From: Halichoerus grypus
Lineage: Eukaryota > Chordata > Mammalia > Carnivora > Phocidae
Direction of reading: 5' to 3'
Assembly: GCF_964656455.1 (NCBI RefSeq)
Contig: NC_135715.1
Location: 165,694,437-165,758,436, forward strand
Length of the DNA: 64,000 nucleotides
Positions 12,538-23,265 of the stretch are shown piece by piece (positions within the stretch are counted from its first letter, which is position 1; every line of letters starts with the position of its first letter). The notes beneath the pieces are model-generated. The model had not been told where the DNA came from. It saw only the letters and a list, made by a program, of their open reading frames with translations, and did no database searches. Both the position numbers and the translations under genes were made by a program.

Positions 12538-12745
12538 TGTCCAACAGAACTTTCTGCAATGATGGAAATGTTATTTATTTGCATTGTCCAATAGGATAGC
12601 CACTAGCCACACGTGGCCACTGAACACTTGAACTGTGGTTAGAGTGACTGAGGACCTGTGTTTTTTCATTTTCACTTTAATTATTTTAAATTTAAATGGC
12701 CACATGTGGCTAGTGGCTACTCTATTGGACATTACAGGACTGGAT
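12538..12745. mobile_element. Palindromic DNA-transposon-like relic (MER type)
   Basis: Two arms, 12586-12619 and 12697-12730, are near-perfect reverse complements: 34 bp with about 3 mismatches. Each arm ends with GTCCAATAG or CTATTGGAC outside and the TGGCCAC(A/G)TGTGGC palindrome inside. About 77 bp separate them. This is the layout of an old non-autonomous terminal-inverted-repeat element of MER type. I cannot name the family with certainty. No transposase is present. Confidence 0.7.
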
Positions 12746-12879
12746 GGCAAGACATATCCTATTCTCTGTTTCATTTTTTTAAACCAGTCTTAAGTATATC
12801 TAACTTCAAACACATCCTCCAGAAACTCTTTCAATGTTATCAACAATGGGGAAAGAAGGAAGCAAACATTGGATTGTCC

Positions 12880-13085
12880 TCTAGGCACCAAGACTGGGAA
12901 AGGTGCTTTCACACGTGAACCTCGTTTGTGTTTGGTTGAAACCTCACAACTCCATTATAAATTCTATTAGTCCCATTCTATACCTGAGAAATCCGAGGGG
13001 ATGAATTTCAATAAATGGCCTAAAGTCACTAGATGAATAGCTGGCGGAAATGGACTCTGAGTCTTTGGATCCTGCCTAATAGTCT
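12880..13085 (-). mobile_element. MIR SINE remnant, antisense
   Basis: In plus-strand reading, CTAGGCACCAAGACTGGGAA, AGGTGCTTTCACACGTGAAC, CTGAGAAATCCGAGG and GGCCTAAAGTCACTAGATGA follow the order of a reverse-complement MIR. Divergence is high. A further MIR-like scrap (CCCCATTTCACAGAGGCGGA) lies at about 13125-13145. Confidence 0.7.
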
Positions 13086-13324
13086 TCCCATTTTAAATAA
13101 GTGGTGCCATTCCCACTGCTATCCCCATTTCACAGAGGCGGAAAACAAGTCATTAATTACAAAAGAAAGGCTGTGGGAATGAGTGGTGGCCACAGAGGTT
13201 TTTGATCTGTAGCTACAAGTTTCTTTCAGATCCAAGTGCATGTTGGAATATCCAGTGAACTTGTACTTCTTAGTGCCAACGGTGTGGCAGGCAGATCTGA
13301 AATGACTGGTTCAAAGTCACTCTT

Positions 13325-13527
13325 GGGGTGCCTGGGTGGCTCAGTCGTTGAGCGTCTGCCTTCGGCTCAGGTCATGGTCCCAGGGTCCTGGGATCGAGCC
13401 CCGCATCGGGCTCCCTGCTCGGCGGGAAGCCTGCTTCTCCCTCTCCCACTCCCCCTGCTTGTGTTCCCTCTCTCGCTGTGTCTCTCTCTGTCAAATAAAT
13501 AAGTAAAATCTTTAAAAAAAAAAAAAA
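13325..13527 (+). mobile_element. Can-SINE (SINEC), full length
   Basis: This well-preserved copy starts GGGGTGCCTGGGTGGCTCAG. The A-box-like TGGCTCAGTCG and B-box-like GGGATCGAGCCCC are intact. The CT-rich body ends in AAATAAATAAGTAAAATC and 14 As. CAAAGTCACTCTT at 13312-13324 is repeated exactly at 13532-13544. It is the first of two SINECs in the same direction with only about 80 bp between them. Confidence 0.97.
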
Positions 13528-13610
13528 CACACAAAGTCACTCTTACTGCTACTGAAAGATGTTTGAGACCCGCAGGGAGGAGGAGGTATTTATGAGGCAA
13601 AAGCTGTGTC

Positions 13611-13816
13611 TAGGGACACCTGGGTGGCTCAGTTGGTTGAATGTCTGCCTTTGGCTCAGGTCGTGATCTTCAGGTCCTGGGATCAAGCCCCACATCCGGT
13701 TCCCTGCATAGCGGGGAGTCTGCTTCTCCCTCTGCCTCTGCCCCTCCTCAACCTCACTTCTTGTTGTGCTCTCTCTCTCTCTCTCTCCCAAAAAAAAAAA
13801 AAAGAAGAAGAAGAAG
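13611..13816 (+). mobile_element. Can-SINE (SINEC), full length
   Basis: It opens GGGACACCTGGGTGGCTCAG, carries GGGATCAAGCCCC, and ends in (CT)n, poly(A) and an (AAG)n tail. The duplication AAGCTGTGTC at 13601-13610 matches AAGCTCTGTC at 13817-13826 with one mismatch. It is more diverged than its neighbour at 13325-13527 and therefore probably older. Confidence 0.95.
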
Positions 13817-13826
13817 AAGCTCTGTC

Positions 13827-15199
13827 CAGAGCAAGAAATCAAGACGTTTCCAAATGCAATGGTGTAAGAGTCAGGGAGAAAGCACCCTTCATCCAGAATA
13901 GCTCCACACCTTGACTCTGGGAGAAAGTAGGAGAATTACCAAGATTTGGGCAAGTTGACTGAGGTATTTTTCTCTTCCCAGGCTACAGCCAGAACCCCTG
14001 GCTCCAGTACCAACCAGAGGGTAGTGAGGAGAAAGCTTTTCTCTGCTGGTAGCCATCCACCCAGAAGTTTCCTAGAAGGTGATGCTGATTGTAATTAGAG
14101 CCTCGTCTGGGGGGGTAGGAGGGGAGGTTGTCTCAATTCCCAGTCCTGCAAATGCAGCTGGTGGCTGGGAAGCTGCCGCCTGGCACTCTGCAGAGAGAGT
14201 CTCAGCTGCTCTTCCCGTCTAGAATCATCACTTGGGGGCGTTTCCCAGGGTAGGGGTTTTGAGTGTGGGGCAGGAGGGAGGACGGTGGCATTGGCCCTGG
14301 AAGGAGGCGATGACCATCACGCCGGTGGCTGTTCACAGCGTGTGTCTGCCCCTACCCTGGCAGCAGACTGCAGTTACTCCCCGGTCCCTTGCTGGCTGCT
14401 CACTTTCTACACCAATGAGCTCTGAGGTGACAAGTTCAATTCCCAGCTCTGTCAAACCTGCATTTTCTTCCCTGACCTACTTTTCCCACTCTGCAGTGTT
14501 TGGAACAATGCCTCTCTCTGTTCCCTGTTTAGACCCATCTTTTGCCTGAGCTGGTACAGAAACCCAGGCCTCTGCCAGGCTTTTTGCCTTGAATCCCTGA
14601 CAAGTGTTGATGGGAAGAGAAAAAAACGAGAAGAAGAAGAAGGAAAAAAAAAAAATCCTCTCATAAAACAGAGTTCAGCTCTTCCACAGACACCCAGATT
14701 CTGGAGGGAGTAAATGCTCCTGTGGGTAAGGAAAGAAATCAAAAGGTCGTGCTTCTCCATTCACACCGCTCCCCTGCACTCCCTACCCCCCACCCTCGCC
14801 TCGCAGGCACACCGAGAAGCCGCTGAACACTCCTGACCTCATGAACAGCAAAAAACAGCTGCGGCTGCATTTCCTGGCCCTAACCGAGGCAGGGTCCCAG
14901 ACTGCTCTCCTCCACATGCCCAGAGAAGTCCCCCTTGGGCAAGCGGCTCCTGCGAGGAGCAGGGGCAGCCTCTCTCAAAGGCTCTTGAGAACTGTCTGCA
15001 GCTCTGACCCCACCACAAGGTTTTTCAGGCTTGTGGCCGCCACGAGGTGCTATAGAGAGAGTGGCGTGATCGAGGAGGTAGCGCATGGGAAGATTCTTTG
15101 TGATCTGTAGAGCAAATCTCATCTGCAAGTGAACGTAGGATAATCTGACACAGGAAGAGGTGAGTGGCAGAGAATAACGATAAAACCATAGCCATCCTT
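13827..15199. other. Unique GC-richer non-coding sequence
   Basis: No repeat or gene is recognised apart from an A-rich stretch at about 14620-14656. The open frames on both strands (up to 105 codons) have no recognisable domain and no paired splice context. Confidence 0.5.
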
Positions 15200-15345
15200 T
15201 GTTTACTGATTGCTGTATGCCAAGATTGTTCTGCGTGCTTTCCTATGTACTAAATGCCTGCTTGTCCTAAGACCCTACGAGACATGCACTACTATCACCC
15301 CTATTTCATAGATGGTGAGGTACAGGGCAGAGGCTAAGATATGCG
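15200..15345 (-). mobile_element. MIR SINE remnant, antisense
   Basis: GTATGCCAAGATTGTTCTGC, GTGCTTTCCTATG, CTATTTCATAGATGGTGAGG and CAGAGGCTAAG appear in the order of a reverse-complement MIR. The copy is strongly diverged. Confidence 0.65.
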
Positions 15346-16524
15346 CCCACGGAGTCTGCTCAGAGCCTGCACCTGCTACCTCCAGCTTGACTCTGCACCT
15401 CCAGCCCTGCTAACACTGCCCTCTTCTGCCAGCTCTCCCCCGCTCTCTGTCTTCCAGTCCAAGATGGGGACACTGCTATGTCCTTTCTACCACTGCAGCA
15501 ACCCTCTCCTCCTGCCCCATCAAAGCCCAGTCAAGACCACTGTGGCCCTGTTCCTCCATGTGAGCTTGGAACAACAGGCTCCCCTGGGACACCCTCCCTA
15601 CCTCAGTTATTCCATGCTTTTTCTCTCCTAAGAGGATCTGGGCAAACCTATTGTAAATGCCACCTTGGGGACAGCTTCTGTGCTGGGCACAGATAGTCCC
15701 ATGCCTGAGCTCACATCCTCTGTCCCTCCTAGTCTAGGGGAGCACATCTTATGAGCCCTGTTTAGGCAGGTGTCAGAGGATGCATTCCCTTTCCTGTGTG
15801 GTCTGCTGCTATGTGAAGACACATTGCTTAGAGCTGTAGGATCTACCCTGCAGCTGTGAGAAAATTCGCCTCTGACATCCTAAGGAAAAAACATGGAAAG
15901 GAAAGTCCCAGGAACTTGATGATATCATTGAGTTGCAGGGTACTGACCCTGGAGCTGCCAATTTTCAGATCGATCGTTTGATTTAAAAAAAAAAAAAAAA
16001 CTTCTAAATTTATATAATTAATCTACCCCTAGTTAGGTTTTCTATTACCTACAGCCCAAAGCAACTGACTATTCAAGGCACGTAAGAGCGGCCCTCCAGA
16101 AAGGGTGCTGAGTGCCTCCTTGTTCTCCATGTCAGTCTTGCCCCATCCCGACGTGCACCGCACCTGCTCCCCTCCCCGAGAGGCTCCAGGAAGGATAACC
16201 TGGCCCTCCTCCTGCCTGGGTTCCTGGCCTTGGCGATCTCTCCTCCTTCTGCAAGGAAAACCCCTCCCCAGATATTCACAGGGCTGCTTTCTTCTCTTCA
16301 CCCAACTCAAAATCACCTTGACAAAGAAAAGCCCTGCCAGACACCCAATAACTTCATAGACGGTCTCAGGCTGTGTAAGTATCTAAATTGTTTCAAATCT
16401 CCCTGCATTCCACAGTGTGCCCATCTTACTCACCTAAAACATCGCCTGGCTCATAGCAAGTGTTCGGACATTGGTGTGCAATCCCCTGCTTCTCCCCTGC
16501 TGTGTTTGTTATGGTGTCTGAGGG
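15346..16524. other. Unique non-coding sequence, no gene seen
   Basis: Nothing recognised. It contains an A-run at about 15982-15998. CGCCTGGCTCATAGCAAGTG at about 16443-16462 could be a scrap of a MIR or L2 3' end, too short to call. Confidence 0.5.
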
Positions 16525-16616
16525 GGTCCTTCTCCCCTTCCTCCTCCTTCTCCTTTTTTTCCTCCTCCTTCTCCTTTTTTCCCCTCCATTTCTTCTTTCT
16601 TCTCTTCCTTCTCCTT
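16525..16616 (+). repeat. Polypyrimidine (CT-rich) tract
   Basis: About 90 bp of nearly pure C and T, built from imperfect CTCCTCCTTCTCCTTTTTT units. The strand asymmetry is strong. It accounts for the Ser/Phe-rich and Lys/Glu-rich frames on the two strands here, which are not genes. Confidence 0.9.
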
Positions 16617-17271
16617 TGAATCCAACTGATGCCCTTTAGCTTCCATCGATGGTACAGATGAGCTCTTTTACAAATAAATCTTCCCAAATTATTAGAATCA
16701 CTGTCCATGTTCAAGAGTTGAAATCCCAGTTTGATCATTTCCAGTGAGGCTTGGTTTCTAGGGTATCATTGTAAATGGGGATGCTTTGATGGAATGACAA
16801 TGTGGGGATGTTTTTAAGCTTCTTGCATTTGTTTCACTATATCATTATGGTGGTTTTCAATCTTTCAGACATTTTAATCTATGCTTAATTATGCTCATTC
16901 CCAGAGGCTCCTTAAAAGCAAATGACACAATTTTTTTAATCAAATAAATAATACACATGAGGCCTACTAAGACTTGATAGAAGCCTGTCTGATCAGCTAA
17001 AGAGGATGACTGGGAGGCAGGAGTTTGGCAGAGTCATCACTCACCCTTCTGGCATTTCCAGATACTCAAGAAAAATCTTCAGAGCCCGGGAAGATAGGGT
17101 CTGAGCCAACCACGTACCCTAGCTTCTTCTCTCAGCTAGGATGGAACCTGCTGAACCTGATTGCTCTTAGTGATCAGTTTACCATTCAGAAGGGTGACTG
17201 TGGTTCATCTTCCTTTCAAAGGAGGCAACATGGAGTCCATCTGGCCGCTTTGAGAAAAGGAGAAAGAGGTC
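16617..17271. other. Unique non-coding sequence
   Basis: No repeat, RNA gene or exon is recognised in this AT-rich stretch. Confidence 0.5.
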
Positions 17272-17691
17272 TGTCATAGTTAGTTTGGCCTGCTCTAACA
17301 AAATACCATAGACTGGTGGCTTAAACAACAAATATCTTTATCTTACAGTTCTGGGAGAGTTCAAGGACTCCTCCAAACAGGCTGGGGAATCCAAGATGAA
17401 GGCACTAGCAGATTCAATGTCTATTGAGAGCCCTCTTCCTGGTTTTCAGATGGCCACCTTCTCATTATGTCCTCCATGGCCTTTCCTTGATGTGTACACA
17501 GTGAAGGGAGAGAGAGAGAGAGCTCATTTCTGACCTTCATTTTATAAGGGCATTAATCCCATCATGAGGGCCCTACCCTCATGACCTCATCTACTCCTAA
17601 TTACTTCCCCAAGGGCTTACCCCATCACCTTGGGGATTAGGGTTTCAACATATGAATTTGGGCATAGACACAAACATTCAGACCATAGCCG
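17272..17691 (-). mobile_element. Solo LTR, MLT1-type (ERVL-MaLR class), antisense
   Basis: On the minus strand this reads as a MaLR-class LTR. The plus-strand landmarks are AACAAAATACCATAGACTGG, TGGCTTAAACAACAAATATC, ATCCAAGATGAAGGCA, ATGGCCACCTTCTCATTATG, CCCTACCCTCATGACCTCAT and CATATGAATTTGGGC. About 420 bp is close to full LTR length. No internal viral sequence flanks it, so it is a solitary LTR. There is no coding capacity. Confidence 0.85.
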
Positions 17692-20600
17692 ACTCTCCTA
17701 CCGCTTTGTAATAATGACAAGAGTCAGTGTAAGACTGGGGCATTGGACATCCCTTTCTAGGGCAATCTAGGACCTCTCAGCTTGGGATGGTCATCTGCTG
17801 ATTTAGCCTATCCAAACATGCTACACTCTGCACATTTCCCTTGTTGTGAACAATTTCAGAAGGACTATCAGTTAAGGTTCTTCACCCTTATCCAGCCAAG
17901 AGGTTGGCATGGGCCCAAGCTGGGTCAACCCAGATTGTTCTGAAAATTTTAATCTTGAACAGAACAAGGGCACAAACTCAAGATGACCTCAAAACACAGA
18001 CACTTCCCTAAAGAGAGTGTCCATTACTTCCTGCTATCTAAATTCTCAGGTGCCCATACTTTCTGGTACTTGATCTTCAGCTTTGGCTCTTGATAAATGA
18101 CTACTACATATCCTTCAATTAATTGCTTTTTTTTCCCCTGTGAGTTGCCAGGTTAATATCTGCAACTTCACAGTAAAAGGACCCTAAATTATAGACTTTT
18201 TAAACAATGAAGCCCAGAGCTCTACACCTGCTCTCCCCACTGAGGTCTCAGAATATGTTTATGTTATACATCCTCTACTAACTCTGGTAATCAGTGTGAA
18301 AAAGGCCCAAATAATTGGAAAAAAAAAAAAAAAAACACCCCAGGTCACTCTCTCTCTCTGGTCTGCTGTAGAAAACAAAATGGCAGTTGCAGGAAGCTAA
18401 GGGGAAAAGAGTCTTTAAAAAAAAAAAATCTTATCTGTCTTAAAAGCCATGAATGAAATAAAGGAAACAGTGTTCATAACACCTGACTCACATGATTACC
18501 ATGGGTCAGCCATCAATATGTAGATAGAAAGAAAATAATTGGCATAAGCTCCTTGAAATTTCTGCCTACAGCCTCCCCAAGGAGGCCTTGGGGAGATTCA
18601 GACAGCATTTGAACAGCTAGGGCTTAGTAATGAGAACTGACATTCTAGTGTGTAGTACAAAAGACACTTCCCTCTTGGAAGCAGGAAAAGTACTTTAATC
18701 AGCCAAAAAGTTGCTACTGTAAAAAAAAAAAAAGAAAGAAAGAAAGCAAGCAAGAGAGAGGATAAAATAAGCCCCCTCGCTTATTGTTTCTCTAGCATTG
18801 CTAGGCCCAGCTCCTACTAACTGTACGAGCCCCTGTGCCATCATCTGTGCCTACCTCATTAATGCCATTTGCTCATTGCTATGCCAGAAAACCCAGCTGA
18901 TTAACAGGAAATCCTGAGCTGAAGGTTGCCTGGGTTTCAAGTTGCTTATGCACACAATTCACACTCCATGTGTTAGGAGCTCCCTCCTTTCCTCAAATCG
19001 CTCAGTGAGTCTGGAAAGTGGGAAATCGGCTTTGAATTGTCTCTGGCTCCTCACTGACCGGTCAAACCCCAGGGTGCCCATGGAATATTTGATTAGTTGT
19101 AAACTCAAAACAACCATCACAAAGAAAGATAAAAGGTTAAAACCACAAGCAAGGCACCCCAGAGTGAACAGTCTGAGACACTGGAAAAGGTAAGCTGAGA
19201 AAATACTCAGACCCCCTCTAGCAGAAGCTAGAGATAAAACAAAGCATGTTTCATGCCCAAGGCAGAAAATTAAAAATTGAGCAGGTTCCATTCTGAGAGG
19301 TGTATTGTAAGGTGAGGCCTCCTTCTTCATACCCCACCCCCAGCCCCTGTCATCCTCTCTGGAGTCCAGTCTTACCTGCTGGCATGCTGTGTTTCTCTTT
19401 GTCCCCTCGCTTCTAGCTGAGACAAATACCCCGTTACTAATAAGTGTGCTTACCAGTGTCATCAACAGACAATATTTTCAAGGCAATAATCACAGAAAAC
19501 TTTAGTGAGGCACCAGATCCTGAGGGCTTTGGGTGTGCACTTTGGGAATATATGCATGCAGACCCCTTTGTACAAATGGCCAAACACATCCTTGAACACA
19601 TTTTCGGAATCTAAAGGCTGGAAAAGGGCCAGGGTCATGCCCCCTTCCTGAGGCCATCCTACATCAATTTACTGGTCCATGTGAGGGATAAAAACCTGGC
19701 TCCCTTGCCTGATTTGGGACAGCTCTGAAAATATGTTCCAGCTTCAGAGTGCCCTATTTAAAAAATGGCAGAAAAATGCTGTAACAGCATTGGAATTCAA
19801 CATCCCCCTCTGCTCAATCCTGTTCTATTATTCCCTCGACAATGTAGATCCCAAGAATATTCCCCAAATAAACTTATTGCATTAAAATAAAATTTTTTTG
19901 AAAGCTGGAATAGACTGAAGTGGTCTTGAAACCTACCCTCCTACTCAGTGACCGTAGAAATCCCCTTCGTGATATCTTTAAGAGAGAATCAAATGGCCTT
20001 CCAAGAAAACTTCCCAGTGGTTGGGGTTCCACATTCTCACACAGGAGTTAAAAGGAGGTGGTGTGATATTGGGGAGGCCCATCTCTGACACCAGAGTAGG
20101 CATGGAACATTGTAATGGGATGAACCAAGGACCCAAAAAAAAGAACAGCTTCTGGGAGGGGCGAAAGAATGGGATGCAAAGGTATTAAAATGTGATGATC
20201 CAGTAAATATGAGTGTCCAAAAGCTAGCAGAGAAAAACCATCAAATGATACCCTGGCATCCTTTTCCTTACAAAGTTGAGCTAATAAAGGCATACAATGG
20301 GCCATCCTGCCAAGAGTGGTATAGAAACAACACAGGGAATTTATGATAAAAGACCAAGGAAATGGGCAAGAAAAAAGGAGCTAAGAATACAAGGATACTA
20401 CAGAGAGAACCGTTAAACAAGCATCATGCCCCTGGCTTATCTCCTTTGTACACTGAGCTCCCAAAGGCTTCCAACAGAGCTCAATGCGGTGAAGACTGAC
20501 ACAGAAAGGGTTTGGCTTGTCACATATCTAGCATGGCAGGGAAAAGTGGAAGAAGAGATTCTGAAACATGGAGTCAGACAATTTCTAGTAGTCAATCAAG

Positions 20601-22139
20601 ATGCTAATTTTTGCAGTGACTGTCTGCAGACATGGTCACCAAACTTTGTGATGATGGCTTAAACGACTCTGGGCAATGCCAAGAAGAAGAACAAGGGAGC
20701 TGGTGATGAGTTGGTGTAGGTCTTCTTTTGGTGGGAGAACCTCCGTAAAGGAGCTTCAACTGACATCAGAGTATGGATTGTTATAGTCAACTCTAGATAG
20801 GGGACAGGCAATTTGCATAAACATGTTACTTATCTAGGACAAGATATTAGGGAGTGGGTCATCTCCTAAGATTTACCTAGCAAATACATCTCTAAATGCT
20901 CTGCTAGCCAAACTGTTATGTTTGTGGCTGCATTTGGCTCTCAGGCTGCCAATTTGCAACCCCCATTCTAAAAGATGGGGATCTTCCAAGATTGTCTCAA
21001 GCAATCACCTGGTGCTACCACTGTTCACACTCACAACTGAAGCAGTCTCACAGCTGCATTCATTTTTATTCCATGTCAGACAATAGCCTTCCACCTACCC
21101 CTCTCTGTGTCTTTGCTGCCACCATCCCTCTCATCACTTCCGGCTCAGAAAACTAAGTCAATGCCGCTGCCAAATTGAGAGGAAAGTATTGACCAAGTGG
21201 AAAAAGAAAAATGTTGAATAACACCGAGCAAAACAAGAAGGGCAGAGTAAAGACCTTCAATATTGTTAAGATGTGATATTCCAGCTCTTTATACAAAAGT
21301 AGATTTTAGCATCTAAAGATAGCTTCCTCCTTCTTGAAGAAAAGAAAAGCATGAACATCTATTGAATACCTGGACTATGCAAAGCGAATGTCCGGCACTT
21401 TACCCAGAGGGGCCCAGAGAATGTGGGGTGGGGCTGGGGCTGGGGCTGTAATCTACCTTCTTCCTTGTAGGCCATACAGATTTTGATTCTCAGGCCACCT
21501 ACTCTGTACCTGCTCAGCAGGTTGACATTATTTAACAAGGCATGATGCCCATGAAAGCAGGAATGCAGGAAGCAAAGGAACAACCTGTGCATTCAGTGTT
21601 TGTCACCGATAGCAATACAGAATAAAACTGAGAAAACACAAGCTTAAACTGTGAAAACGTGCATGAGAAACTTACTTCTATTCCCAAAGTTCATAAGCAA
21701 GGCTTTGCTTGGCTGATGCTGTCCATTCAGTGTTTGGTTCTCTGAGGCTCTGATCAAAGGGTTGTCCAGGCACCAAATGGAGATGGAATTGGGAGAAAAG
21801 GCAAAAAAATTCGAAATCAAAACCAAATGGAGTCATTTCCAATGGGACCACACATTGGAAAGGAAATGGAGGGTTTTTTTTTTAAGCAGATAGATCTTCT
21901 ACTTTGTTTCTCATTCCCTCTACAGAGGAAGGCAATAAGGCCTCCAGTGGTTACATGATGAGACCAAGCTTACAGGCCAATTATTACTTCAGAGGTCTAA
22001 GAAACTGAGCTATAGCATAACTTCCATTTCAAACTTCATCTCCAATTTTTAAAATAATTTTGCCTTATTCCTGGGATTATTTCTGCATCAGCTTCTCCCT
22101 CATTTTACAACATACCTTCAACTCCTAAAACTCTACACT
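17692..22139. other. Long stretch without recognised gene or repeat
   Basis: About 4.4 kb with no repeat family I can name. Low-complexity spots include A-runs near 18320-18336, 18419-18428 and 18721-18748. A 168-codon minus-strand frame (18959-19465), the longest in the window, has no domain. Strong isolated splice-donor words exist (for example AAAAGGTAAGC at 19186-19196) without a convincing acceptor. A G-rich motif lies at 21424-21447. Confidence 0.45.
21424..21447 (+). other. G-quadruplex motif, (GGGGCT)n-like
   Basis: Four G-runs of three or four bases with 2-nt loops (GGGGTGGGGCTGGGGC, then TGGGGCT) fit the canonical G3+N1-7 pattern on the plus strand. It is also a three-unit tandem of GGGGCT. 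Confidence 0.75.
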
Positions 22140-22263
22140 CATTTATTTGACAAATATGTATCATGCATCTAATGTGTACCAAGCCCTATTCTAGGTGCTG
22201 GAGATAAAGTAGACAGGGGTCAGTAGACAGGTAAATAAACAAAGAGCTTATGTTCCAAAGGGA
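22140..22263 (-). mobile_element. LINE-2 3' end fragment, antisense
   Basis: Plus-strand reading gives ATTTATTTGACAAATATGTA, then TAATGTGTACCAAGCCCTAT and TCTAGGTGCTGGAGATAAAG, and later AGAGCTTATGTTCCAAAG. This is the reverse complement of the L2 3' terminus. Confidence 0.75.
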
Positions 22264-23154
22264 AGATGTTTAGAAGCATTAGTTGGCTAAAAATATCAAA
22301 TTTATTAATCTCCTTTCATTAAAGTTAATTTTTCCACGAAACTTAAATCATCTTACTCCTTTACATAGAGGTTCTTACAGAGAAAGAAGTTAGGATTTCT
22401 TAGAAATCAGATCCAAAGACCTACGGGTTCTGATATGTAACAGTATTATTGTTATCACAGTATTAAAAATAAGAATGCTAATGCAGGTCACAGCCATTGC
22501 TTGTACCCACCTCATGACCCCTGTATACCAGCCTACTTTAGAATCTGGAAATGTTTGGAGCCCATCACTGAAGGGCACTGGAAGGCTACTAGAGACAGAC
22601 TAGCAAAAAGGGAAAGGAAAAGAACAGAAGAGACAAGATGGAGAGAAACAGCCAGGAGGGAGAACGATAACACTAATAAAAAGAGAAATACAGAGAATGT
22701 GGGCCTAGGGAATAAAACAGAGAGAGAGCATGTGCAATTGAGTGATAGGACCCATCGAATGATAGGACCAGGTTGAGAAGTTAGAGGCACCTAGAGTACC
22801 AAATTTAAGGAGCTGCTCACTCTCAAAATCATACAAGTACCTAGACACCTTGATTTCCCTTCCTAATCCCAGCGTTGGCACCCAGGACCCCTTAGGGACC
22901 ACATCAGTGCCACTGGTACCCAACACTGGCCTGTAATAAGTGCAGTAGCATCTCAGCTTCTCCCTGTTGGACGTAGAGACACAAGAACTGTTGAAACTCA
23001 GGTTCTTTCTACCTCTCATGCCATCTCCTTCCTGAAGATGCTCTCTCATTCCCAACCACCCTGAGCTCTCCCTTTTCTCTGTTCAGCGTTGTTGAGCTGT
23101 TGAGCAATTAGGGGATTGCTAATTGTTTCACGGGTGTGACTTTTGTGTCTCCAA
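22264..23154. other. Unique non-coding sequence
   Basis: No element is recognised. A purine-rich patch at about 22590-22700 explains the charged plus-strand frame there. Confidence 0.45.
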
Positions 23155-23265
23155 CTGGTGTGTAAGCAATTCAAGGACAGGCACCATGTCTAATGGTCCA
23201 CAAGGCCAAGGAAAATGATGGGCACACAGTAGGTTCTAATTAAATGAGTAAATGAATGATGGATT
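23155..23265 (+). mobile_element. LINE-2 3' tail
   Basis: TGTGTAAGCAATTCAAGGAC, AGGCACCATGTCTAATGG, GGGCACACAGTAGGTTCTAA and AAATGAGTAAATGAATGATG follow the sense order of the L2 3' terminus, which ends in TGAA-type repeats. Confidence 0.75.

Noticed and set aside
19181..19200. Strong splice-donor word AAAAGGTAAGC
   Set aside because: No nearby acceptor that would define a plausible exon; isolated donor words are frequent.
18959..19465. Longest open frame in the window (168 codons, minus strand)
   Set aside because: No recognisable domain and no supporting promoter or splice context; one such frame is not surprising in 64 kb read in six frames.
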